Shown piece by piece: positions 41,501-49,218 of a stretch of DNA of 49,830 nucleotides. The position numbers and the translations under genes were made by a program. The DNA comes from Porphyra umbilicalis (taxonomy: Eukaryota > Rhodophyta > Bangiophyceae > Bangiales > Bangiaceae), in contig KV919083.1 in assembly GCA_002049455.2 (NCBI GenBank), forward strand, positions 36,942 through 86,771. Reading direction: 5' to 3'. The first letter of the stretch is position 1, and each line of letters opens with the position of its first letter. The notes beneath the pieces are model-generated. The model did no database searches, was not told the DNA's origin, and saw nothing but the letters and a program-made list of their open reading frames with translations.

Positions 41501-44500
41501 CCGACTGGGCGGGCGACGTTGACGGCCGTCGGTCCACGACAGGCTTCGTCTTCACCCTCAATGGCGGGCCTATCGCGTGGGCAAGCAAGCGCCAGTCGAC
41601 GGTGGCAACCTCGACGGCCGAAGCGGAGTACGTGGCCGCCGCGATGGCCACCAAGGAGGCGCTGTGGCTACGCAAGCTGCTGTCGGCTCTGGGCGTCGAT
41701 GGCGGGGCCGTGCCGATGGGGGAAGACAACCAGGCTTGCCTCGCCTTGGTCAACAACCCCGAAGCCACCGGGCGTACCAAGCACGTGGATGTCGCGTACC
41801 ACATGGTCCATGACTACGTGGCGCGCGGGGAGGTGACGTTCTACTTCCTCCCTAGCGTGGACATGCCGGCAGACGGGCTGACAAAGCCGCTGCCGGCCCC
41901 GGCGTTCGTCTTGTTTCGGCTCGTCATTGGCGTTGGCGCCGATCTTGGCAACGCGGGGCTGGGCGCTACGCCCGCCCCACGTCCTGCTTCCACATGCTGA
42001 GCCCCTCCGTGGTCGGCGGAGGTCTTTGGCGGAGCGACCATGGTGACAGGCCGCGTGCCCTTTGCGTTTGGCATCGGATTTGCGGCGGTTTGGGCCGGTT
42101 GTGGTGCTCGGACGGCCGGCTGGGGTATGTCATGTTGCTGCCCGAGTCGGCGGTGGTCGACTGAGCCCCTTTTGTGTTTTGCACTAACGGCGATTTTTTC
42201 TAGTGGACGGTATCGTTACCGTCCCGAAGAAAAATCGCGCGGATTGCTTGGGGCGGTTTGGGTCGGTTGTGGTGGCCGGACGGTCGGCTGGGGTATGTCA
42301 TGTTGCTGTGCGAGTCGGCGGTGGTCGACTGAGCCCCTTTTGTGTTTTGCACTAACGGCGATTTTTTCTTGTGGACGGTAACGATACCGTCCCGAAGAAA
42401 AATCGCGCAGAGTGCTTGGGACGGTATCGATACCGTCCGTTCCGGTGGGCTTACATTAACTCCAATGGAATTGGGGGAGTGTTGAGCTCTGCTCGGGAAT
42501 TCCATGGGAGCTATACTTACACGCGGGCTCTTGGTGACTCAAGCTCGTGTACTTGTTGGCATTCCATTGTTGTATGACTTGTACTTGTTTGTACTTGATT
42601 TGTGTATCTCTTGGTGAGCCCCCCCTTTCTTGTGGTGAGCTCGGGGAGATTGTGCGTGGCGTGGTGACTGGATTGTGCGGCGGTGGGCGGCTTAGCACAG
42701 GGGAGGCGCGTGCTCCGCTTTGGGAGGTGCGCCGCAGGTCCTGCACGCGCGGAGAGTGGAACTGCCTGGGGAAGCACTGAGAGGGGGGTCTTCCCTGCGA
42801 CTGGCAGAGGGGTCGCCTGGGGTATATCAGGCGGTCCTAGTGGGCCCAAGACCGCCATCCAAGTAAACCAACGCATCCACCTATCTACCTCCCGCTTCAC
42901 ACGGAGCATCCACAAACAGGACGATACCGAAAAGACACACATACAGCATGTGAAACATACGTGGAGGCGGTCAAACCCTGGCAAACGATACAGCATACGC
43001 TGGCCGTTGCCAAGCCCCGCCCATGGAGCCAGAGCAGGAACCATGCTGTTCAAACTGTGCGCCATCTCCGCCTCAGTACGCATCGCGCCAGCACCGCGGA
43101 AGTCACCCATCAGCACATTGCGCAGTTGCACCCGCACAGTCTCGTGCACATCCCTTGGGGGAGCATTCGTGCCCGCCTCCGTACAGGAGCTGTCCCGCCC
43201 AACAGTGCATGCCGTGCAAGGGAATAGGCAGCCGGACCCCTTCAGACACATGACTGCGCGCTCCTCGGGTTGGTCACATACGTACAGAAGAGCACGGGGA
43301 GAGACACGCACGCAGCCACCACCTGGAAGATTGAGCCACGTCCCGTCATGACTTGCCAGCAGACTTGTCCGGAATACAACATGTAGGATGCGCTGCAGCA
43401 ACTCGGCACGTACTTCCTGGCCCTTCATGGTCTCGAGAAACTTGGCCTCCACCTGCGGGATGTACGCCAGGGTGACCCACCGCACCTCATCTGTGTTGAT
43501 GTTGATGACCCGCATCCGCAAAGGGTAGGCCGACACAGCGCCGCTGCTGCTCAGTACAGTCGAGTCGGAGTACATATAGAACCCCAGCACACGCGTCCCT
43601 GGATGTAAGGTACCGTCAACGTGCTCCTTTTGCCGCTTGTACATTTCTCCGTCCCATGCGTTGCACAGTACGGTGTCCGGTGCGGTCATACTGGCGCCTG
43701 TACTGGCGTCAATCGACCCAGCATCATGTTCAGTAGACGGAGATGCCCCCCAGTACAGGTCCTCGGGTTGGGCACGCATCACCTCGTCTTGAGCGGCTTG
43801 TAGTGCGTCTCTGAAAACGACGGTGTACTGGCGCCCGTCAATCTTCATGATGACCTTCCTCCAATTGAGCGGCGCAATGAGGGTCCGCTTGTAGCGGCGC
43901 ACGGCGGCAATGAAGCGCCAGACCGTCTTGAAAGCATCCGTGAAAGGTCTTTTCGTGGCAGCATCCGTGGCCGCTTCGACCTTCAGCGTGTAGTTGTACA
44001 GGGCCTTGAGCTCGCGCTGCGTCATCACCCCCCCGCTGCCAACCGTACAGGCGTGGACGAATACGTGCTGGAGACCATCTCGCTGCCACGGCTCAACGCG
44101 ACCCCCCAGCATAGGAAAAGCCGTCGTAGACTGGTCTGCATCAGCAAAGCGCTCGTAGCGCGAAAAAACGTCGTCACACAAGCGACGGTCAGGGTCACCG
44201 TCTTCTTCATCCGAGCCACTATCAGATGCTGACAATCGCCCACCACCTCGCGGCGAAGTGTCATCACCCGTGGCGCCCCACGCTGGTGTACGAGAACGCT
44301 CGCCAGACGCATCCAGAGTACATCCGTCCTCCTGTGCAGTACAGCTTTCTCCAACAGTACAGTTCCACGAGCGCCGATGCCGCCGCCGCCGCTGACCTCC
44401 ATGCCGACCATCAGCTTGGCGTGCAAGCCTTGCCTGGGCAGATGGTTGTCCTCGACGGGCACGACCACGACGGTGCTCACACGTGAGCGTCCTGGCTAGC

Positions 44501-44793
44501 TCGAGAAAGACATCCGATGGGAGTGCTGCAACTGTCCCAACTGCCCCGACATGTCCGCCAGTTGGGTGAGACGTGGCCGCGTCTTGATCGCCCAGCATGG
44601 GATCGTCGTCGTCCTGGCCAGGTAGTAAAGGCCTGTCATCGTCGGTCTCGATACATCTTGTATTGACAGGTACAGCCGTAGGATTGACGGGGGGCACGTC
44701 GTGGCAGTGCGACGCGTTGAAGTGCCGCGACTCGCCAACAGAAGAGCGCAGCATGCGGCCGCAACTCGCAACCCGACAGGGAAACATAGCCAC
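35582..44793 (-). CDS. Plavaka-like DDE transposase B (three exons, copia in intron 1)
   Basis: Exons 44793-42961, 37112-36937 and 36737-35582 join in frame to give 1054 residues. The protein has the same architecture as transposase A: a C2H2 finger (FPCRVASCGRM..H..H), YSDST, VCDQPEER followed by FPCTAC, YNETLHK, and the AASFHGAPWYDWLQYRGPGG tail. Both intron positions and phases are identical to A. The A and B proteins are clearly homologous but diverged throughout, so they are different subfamilies rather than recent copies. Intron 1 runs from 42960 to 37113 and contains a complete copia retrotransposon in the opposite orientation. Without it, intron 1 would be 184 bp. Because the insertion is intronic, the coding sequence remains intact, and function depends on whether a 5.8 kb intron can be spliced in a compact genome. 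Confidence 0.85.
37238..37242. repeat. 5 bp target-site duplication of copia (left)
   Basis: CGGAG immediately before the 5' LTR is repeated at 42902-42906 immediately after the 3' LTR. A 5 bp duplication is standard for Ty1/copia integrases. Confidence 0.95.
37243..37664 (+). repeat. Copia 5' LTR
   Basis: 422 bp, TGTTGAGCTC...CCCGCTTCACA. It should contain the promoter and polyadenylation signals; a GGTATATC at 37584-37591 is a possible TATA-like element. Nearly identical to 42480-42901. Confidence 0.95.
37665..37678 (+). promoter_or_regulatory. Primer-binding site for half-tRNA iMet
   Basis: GGTTATGGGCCCAG directly abuts the 5' LTR. Its reverse complement, CTGGGCCCATAACC, is the anticodon arm of eukaryotic initiator tRNA-Met (CAT anticodon), not the 3' acceptor end. 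Drosophila copia is known to prime from a cleaved 5' half of this tRNA at the same region. The ATG within this site is also the first ATG of the gag-pol frame. Confidence 0.85.
37669..42000 (+). CDS. Copia gag-pol polyprotein
   Basis: A single 1443-codon frame with the domain order of Ty1/copia. Gag is followed by a CCHC knuckle (CFYCNKKGHMQRDC, from Cys278), an aspartic protease (DSGA, Asp351) and a GAG-pre-integrase/HHCC region (WHRRFNHLG, from 495). The integrase has Asp561, Asp623 and Glu659, the expected D-x61-D-x35-E spacing. The reverse transcriptase has YVDDL at 1112-1116. RNase H has Asp1277 (FVDADWAGD) and Glu1318 (STAEAEYVA). Integrase before RT confirms copia rather than gypsy. 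The first ATG (37669) lies inside the primer-binding site. Met52 (37822, MSDYGRLSG) starts the Gag-like sequence and may be the real start. There is no frameshift or stop between gag and pol, so the Gag/Pol ratio must be set some other way. Confidence 0.96.
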   Translation: MGPAVAGGHRRLPCGRWSDDVARVAVCSGVARADTAVDVVSAVLGCAAVVNMSDYGRLSGPRFAQLDDDYKVWAAYQRAQLKKEKLWTAVVTDRPASGSDDKKSDPVVKAWDAMNEAALATIQMSVKPVHLNTVTSVDTAKEAWDALKVMFEARDNAQLLRLMDELSSLKKGDDENIIKFASRAKMIRDELAMLGNPVDDNTLALRVLSGLPSEYGMLRTVLENKDTKLVMSDVTAKLLQVEQRSITVAASKPSGSVKSQAFAAAAHKKSFDKKSIVCFYCNKKGHMQRDCYKKKADEAKGKGKPGGGGREGGQGGGPHAGAALAYTASTGNAGSSKAHGSTRGLSTWVLDSGATNHMAAGDKGFTVRTAGSGAEVTLANGDKVPIKGHGHVSMDVGKGNTKTRMVLGEAMLVPDLTSNLLSVRAVDRNRGAVVFVDNACYILSDGDAVRLSGVLDKASVVGKVNDLEQYVLKVTPVQASANAASTRIAGEAELWHRRFNHLGLENLKRAATMVDGMPSSVADAKRVIGTVCVPCVDGKMVQAPSPRSSTATTKCELVHTDIGGPLTESLGGSIYLMTALEDSTGFITATPIKTKGMAPQVLKTRIKQLETLTGVKVKRVRHDGAKEYVTNDLKAWYEDKGITSEMTAPYKSQQNGKAERVNRTLMERVRAALLDAGAEEDLWAEALASVVHVLNRSPKAGLDVTPLEALTGRRPNVAGFRVWGSRAWALKPKKQQRKLEPRTDVGRFVGYTVGGKAYRILEDETNQLFERRDVLMEENPAKVKASAVGSSAGPRLTAGNDGGKDDATEGAMDMLDAERGREDEYAPDDTSDSDEEVGPPSLAEDSEEDVEDCSDGSTPAGGQGPATCDSAAPGPRRSKRKPAPKVTWWEKEPKAYLASGSKSAAESSCALHKPPANEKEARARSDWPRWKQAIKEEVAAHKKLGTWSKIKVNNKKHKAIKTRFVFDIKHDAEGKMTRYKARLVAQGFNQVPGRDFDETWAPVPSAATTRALFAVAAASGWEVHHVDVKTAFLNAKMDKEMYIKLPDGIEPEGVEEMCRLNLALYGTKQAGRLWGIKLDKELKEISAVRSKVDPCLYEWCHPVHGRVFILVYVDDLIVAGEKLAAVAAVKRFVSAKFEVRDMGEVNDFIGMKVMRDRAAKTLTLSNPGHTATLLEAFGMETSTPNKAPMASGVKLTKTGEDLLPERNRYAELVGSLLYLSTTTRPDIAFAVGVLSRFMSCPEQDHMRAAKGVLRYLRGTTRLGVVYGGSEPLQGFVDADWAGDVDGRRSTTGFVFTLNGGPIAWASKRQSTVATSTAEAEYVAAAMATKEALWLRKLLSALGVDGGAVPMGEDNQACLALVNNPEATGRTKHVDVAYHMVHDYVARGEVTFYFLPSVDMPADGLTKPLPAPAFVLFRLVIGVGADLGNAGLGATPAPRPASTC
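42085..42420 (+). repeat. 168 bp tandem duplication in the copia 3' region
   Basis: Two copies with period 168 (starting 42085 and 42253) lie between the gag-pol stop and the 3' LTR. Each ends in CGATTTTTTCT(A/T)GT, a GGACGGTA..TACCGTCC hairpin and GAAGAAAAATCGCGC. They differ at scattered positions. Confidence 0.9.
42205..42438 (+). other. Three GGACGGTA..TACCGTCC hairpins
   Basis: At 42205-42224 and 42373-42392 an 8 bp stem closes on tetraloops TCGT and ACGA. The outer CGATTTTT / AAAAATCG segments can extend the structure. At 42419-42438 the same sequence is a perfect 20 bp palindrome with TCGA at its centre. They lie just upstream of the purine tract and could act in RNA packaging, 3' processing or replication. 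The function is unknown. Confidence 0.85.
42473..42479 (+). promoter_or_regulatory. Polypurine tract
   Basis: GGGGGAG abuts the 3' LTR and is the expected plus-strand primer for reverse transcription. It is short but correctly placed. Confidence 0.8.
42480..42901 (+). repeat. Copia 3' LTR
   Basis: 422 bp, identical to the 5' LTR except at 42710 and 42739. It is followed by CGGAG (42902-42906), the right target-site duplication. Confidence 0.95.
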
Positions 44794-44905
44794 AGTCGGG
44801 CGCGATTGGTCGTCACATCAAAGGTAAGGACAGAGGCCAAAGCCAACGGACGGTGAAACGGTGCCGTGCGTCTAGCGGCGCGTCCAACGGTGCGTGCTCG
44901 CGACC

Positions 44906-44994
44906 GGTGTGTACGCACTACAGGTGTGTACTCGCGACAGGTGCGTACTCACGACAGCTGTGTACTCACGACAGCTGGTGTGTACTCACGACAG
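44906..44994 (+). promoter_or_regulatory. Five 17 bp direct repeats in the divergent promoter of element B
   Basis: Units of the type GTGTGTACTC(A/G)CGACAG end at 44923, 44940, 44957, 44974 and 44994. Each carries GTACTC or GTACGC. They lie between the transposase start (44793, minus) and the TATA box at 45084 (plus). Regular short repeats in a transposon control region suggest protein-binding sites. Confidence 0.75.
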
Positions 44995-45083
44995 TATTGA
45001 TCCGTCCAATTCATTGGTCCACCACAGAACAACCAATACACGAAGTAGTACCACAGAAGAATAAGGTAGCCCCTCTCTTTAGT

Positions 45084-45090
45084 TATATAA
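45084..45090 (+). promoter_or_regulatory. TATA box upstream of the element B plus-strand gene
   Basis: TATATAA in AGTTATATAAATG stands out in its surroundings. The first ATG after it is at 45117 and opens a short 23-residue frame (MCTAPGCTPTQAQ..). The larger coding region starts at 45689, so 45110-45688 may be a leader exon plus intron or a long 5' UTR. Confidence 0.45.
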
Positions 45091-45688
45091 ATGCAATCAG
45101 CACAGTGCTGACAACAATGTGTACCGCACCCGGCTGTACTCCTACCCAGGCTCAGTGCTGTCGAGCGCGTCCGGGGAGCCGTCTTTAGCTGACCCAGTCC
45201 AGGTCAGTTGTCCGTAGCACACCTGTCCAGCACTAATCTGCCAACACAAGATCGAACAGCATTGGCCACAGCATGTCGTGCTGACACAGGCTCGAGTGCT
45301 GATTGGTACAGCGACGACAGTCAATGAGCTCGTCCGTACCCGGGAGGTGTACCCACGCGGGCCATCGAACCAACACAGTCACAGCCGTCACCCCGACGAC
45401 CCCCTCCCTGTGTGCTGTTGCAGGCTGCTGCACGGCCTCGACGGAGCGGGCCCGCAGCGGGCCCGCAACGACGACTCGACTCAACGTTTCGCTCTTGAGA
45501 GCAAGGGACGGGCGTCACCGTCATGGCCCGTGGACTGATGACTCGTGGGCTGCTCCCGTTCTCCCGCATCGTTCGCGGCTGTTCCCTCTCTCCCCTCCCC
45601 TTCCTGGCCTCACCCCTTCTGCCGACACCCCCTTCCCCCTCCAGCCCATCCACCCAATCCCCCTTCACGCTCCCCGCCGCCAGGAGGT

Positions 45689-47121
45689 ATGACTCTGTTG
45701 GACGACGTGAGTCGCCTTCTTGAGGCCGCTAGCCACGCACTGGCCGCCGCGAATGCGGGACACATTGACGGTGTGACCGCCGGCCCGGCAGCAATGCCCC
45801 CTGTCAGTGGTCCGGCAGCCACCGGCTACGTTGCCGGCTCCGGTGACAGTGAGGGTCTCCACGGCGGCCACGTCGGTTGTGTCGGCCGTGTTGACGCGGG
45901 CCATGTCGACCCTGCTGGCAGGCTGGCCCCAGAACCGACCGCCGCATCGACCTCCGTGCTCGTCAACGGCCTCGTTCTTCCACCCACCCCGCCTTTGTTG
46001 CCGCCGTTTCCTACCCTGGGGACACCGCTTTCCGTGCCGGACATCACGCCAGTGCCGCTGACGGACGGGGCTCGGGATCCCGCCGTGTCGCCCGACACGA
46101 TCGCGGCAGCCGCCGCGAGGCTAGTTGCGGCCGTCAACATGATCGCCACCGCGAGGGCGAGCACCAACACGGTCGCCGCCGCTTCCTATATTGGCGGCGC
46201 CAGCACGCACGTGGCAGCCCGCCTGGTGGACCCCGCGGCCCCCGCGGTCGCCGCCGACAGTACGGTCTCCCCCGCTGCCAACACGGACGCCTCTGCCAGT
46301 ACGGTCGCCCCCGCTGCCCCCAAGGGCGCCCCCGCGAGTACGGTCGCCCCCGCCAGTACGGTCGCCCCCGCCAGTACGGTCGCCGCCGCCAACAAGGGCA
46401 CCCCCGCTGTCAACACGGTCGCTGCCACCAGCACGGGCGCTTTCATCGCCACCTCGGACGGCCCCGCCCCCCCGGAGCCACCACTGCCAACACGCTCGCC
46501 GCTGCCAGTACGGCTGCCCCAGCCGCCAACACGGTGGTCGCCGTCAGTACGGTCGCCCCGGCTACCAACGCGGTCGGCGCTGCCAGTACGGACGCCTCTG
46601 CCAGTACGGACGCCGCTGCCAGTACGGTCGCCGCCATCAACACGGTGACCGCCGTCAGCACGGGCGCCTCCGCCAGGACGATGATCACCGCCGAGACTGT
46701 GTGCATCGCCGCCAACACGGTGGCCGCCGCCAGTGCGGCAGGCGCGGTCGACAGGCCGGCGTCGGCGGCCAGTACGGGTGCCGGAGTGGCCGCCGCCGCC
46801 AATCCAAGCGCTGGTGCCGTCATCGACATCGGCGACGTGCGCGAAGCAGACGACGCAAACGACGCGGGTGACGCGATGGATGTGGATGCGCCCTTGGCAG
46901 CGGATGAGGCCAACCCAGTCGGTCCGGCGACGTCGTCTCCTCGCTCTAACGTCACCAGCACGCGTGATTCAGGTCGCATGGGGACGTTGGCGGCTGGCTC
47001 TGGTAGTAGGAGTGCAAGTGAGAAGCGGACAACAACTCGCAACGCCAACGCCAACGCCTCTCACCAACTGTACGTTTGTGCCGCTTACAGTCGTTCCTCA
47101 AAAAACCCATCACTCCACTGA
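45689..47121 (+). CDS. Element B accessory-type Ala/Thr/Val-rich protein, frame change at C7
   Basis: I do not recognise the family. From ATG 45689 (MTLLDDVSRLLEAASHALAAAN) the protein begins with an amphipathic helix. It continues through Pro-rich sequence into a long array of short degenerate units of the type STVAPA/NTVAAA/STDASA, and ends acidic then basic (MDVDAPLAADEANPV ... SEKRTTTRNANANASH). The repetitive sense continues across 46467-46473, a run of seven C, only if the frame is changed there. After the run the new frame keeps the same AASTxAPAANTV texture up to the stop at 47121. Its divergent position next to transposase B mirrors the accessory gene of element A, and both are Ala/Thr-rich near the start, but I could not show clear homology. 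The product could be a separate gene of the transposon or only the first exon of a longer one. Confidence 0.5.
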
Positions 47122-48340
47122 GACCAACAGTGACCCGCACAAGTGACATGTCGCAAAATTCTATTCGAATGCTGCTCTGCGCGGATTTGTGACCTGAAAA
47201 TACGCCGGCCCGTTCGGGGTCAGCACACGCGAGCGCCCATTCTACGCCAGCATCAGCGGTCGCGAGAAGCGACGGAAATATAATTTCAAGTTTACAGATC
47301 ATGACGGACGTGAATGCGCGACAACGCCTAGTTTCCACGAGTGTGGCATACATTCTGAGGTCGTGGCAAGAGAGCCGCCTCCTTTCTGACACGTGCATTG
47401 CACAATGCGTGCAGGCTGAGAATTCTTGCATTGATTGTTGCCGCCCTCATGGCCTCCGATTGGCTCACTCGTGTCACTGGAAACTCTCCGAAGTCTCCTG
47501 GGAGCTTCAACCAATGGGCGCCTTCGGTGTAGCCCCTGCTGAGAAAGAGCCTTCAACTTGTTGCCCCACTTCCTGCACTCTGTGAGACAGCACAGAGCAG
47601 GGTCATGCACTGCGCCACACATCTTCTGCTGAAACAGCCGCCCCAGACTTCAAAACCCGTGATGCGAGCCGCAGCTCTTCAGAGTACTGACCGAAGCGGG
47701 TGCGGCACGCGAGCCGGAAGAACCACCAATTTGACTGACCCATGACTCGTCGCGTGCCAGAGACAAGCAGCAACGCTTCCAGGAAGATCCAGCGATGCAT
47801 CGGCGCTCAACCCAGATGAAGAACCGGCCCTTCCAGTGAGCCGCAAGTCCGCACAATCAAATGCCACAGGATGATTGGCCTCAATTTGCTCAGCGTGTTC
47901 TGCTGTCACGTTCAGGGTCGATTGCCATCGAATTTGTGAATCAGTCGTCGACGAGGTTTTCGACGAGACTGGCAGCCCAGATCCACGGATGAATCCGATC
48001 GTCGTCATCTGCGTTCCGGCTGGACGCGCCGGCAGTCGCCGCGGCTGTCGCACACCGCGTTGTCGCCAAAATGTGACAGATTGTGTGCTGTTGACGTCTG
48101 TTGCGGTCTTTTGGGTGATCATTCGGCGAAGCGCAGCCTCTCGGAGGGGTGCGGCTGGCTAAATGGCTGCTATGAGAGCGATGACACGCCTACCCCCCCC
48201 CCCCCCTCGTCACAAGCGCAATATGGCCACCGTGCCGGCTGAAACGGCATCCAAGAGGGGTCGGGACTGCATATCCCTCGCCCCCCCCACCTCAGTGGCG
48301 TTCTGAACAAAGGCGTGCGCTCGATGCGCGCTCCCGCGAT
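47122..48340. other. No gene recognised
   Basis: Mixed-composition DNA with short frames on both strands. One on the minus strand (about 48122-47679) has mixed amino-acid composition but no motif I can name. A C tract lies near 48195-48209. Confidence 0.4.
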
Positions 48341-48342
48341 CC

Positions 48343-48985
48343 ATGTCTGCACGTCGACGGCCTGCTCAAACTGAATTTTGCGCCATGCCGCCTCTCGTGG
48401 CGCATTATGCGGGGTGGGGGTGGCGGTTCGCTGAGCCCCCCGCGCCCCCCCCCTCTCACAATGACCCGGAAGCAGTACGATTCAGCTGCGATAGGTGTCC
48501 CAGACGGTCGAAATTCAAAATTTGTGCGTCAGTGACGTCCCAGTTCCGTCCGGTAGGCACCGACGTCGTCGCGCCGTCCTCTTCCCCTGCCGCTCCAGCG
48601 TATTCACGCCAGCGTCGTGGTTCCACACCTGAAACTGCCGTACCAACGCGCCCGATGGCGACTGACGATGCGGTGACACCGGTTCGCGCGAGCCCCGTCG
48701 GGACAACCGATGTGGCGGCTTCTGGGTGCTCCGCACCGCTGTCCTCAATTGGGTCTGAGGGGGCTCCGCAGCTGGGCGGGGGTGCCCCGGCTGACGATGG
48801 ATCGGGTGGGGAGGAGGAGGAGGCCCGCTCGGGTCAGGCGTGCTCGATTTGCGGGTACCGCAAGCGTTTTCGCACGATAAGCACAACGCCGGCACGTGCG
48901 GCGCTCGCAGCCGCGAATGCGTGTCTAGCCCGACCGTCCCCGTCGAGTTTCGGACCGAGCATTGTCCATGCTCTAATGCTACTAA
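48343..48985 (+). CDS. Possible exon with Cys pairs (unidentified)
   Basis: The frame contains CDRCPRRSKFKIC, then a Ser/Ala/Pro/Thr linker, an acidic GGEEEEARSG and CSICGYRKRF. Codon use is GC3-rich and fits coding DNA. After about 48870 the neighbouring frame looks more protein-like (ECVSSPTVPVEFRTEHCPCSNATKKTCPKTA), so there may be an indel near the TTTT at 48868. A GT donor-like GTGTGCGT follows, and then a T-rich stretch to 49200 that resembles an intron. The Cys-x2-Cys pairs suggest zinc binding. No family is assigned. Confidence 0.35.
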
Positions 48986-49218
48986 GAAAACTTGCCCGAA
49001 GACTGCAGTGTGCGTTTCCATTTCTTATTTCTTTTGCGGACGGGATGTCTATTTCTCGTGTCTTCTGGAGCTTATGTTCTCTCGCTTCGTCTTTCTGTCA
49101 CATTTACTGACTCTCGTGGCACTGTCATTGTCATTCGCTGATCATTGCTATTGGACATCCGCTACTGGTGCTGCACAGCTGTACACTTTGCTTTGAGGAG
49201 AGACATCTTCCCCATACC

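Larger units (their letters stand above)
37243..42901 (+). mobile_element. Ty1/copia LTR retrotransposon, complete and young
   Basis: 5659 bp with two 422 bp LTRs (37243-37664 and 42480-42901) that begin TG and end CA. They differ at only two positions, both transitions (37473/42710 and 37502/42739). It is flanked by CGGAG duplications and has a primer-binding site, a single intact gag-pol frame and a purine tract. All parts needed for autonomous movement appear present. It lies in intron 1 of transposase B, antisense to that gene. Confidence 0.96.

Noticed and set aside
37875..41804. Antisense and shifted frames within the copia element, including a 258-codon minus frame
   Set aside because: Shadows of the gag-pol frame, which carries every expected catalytic motif.
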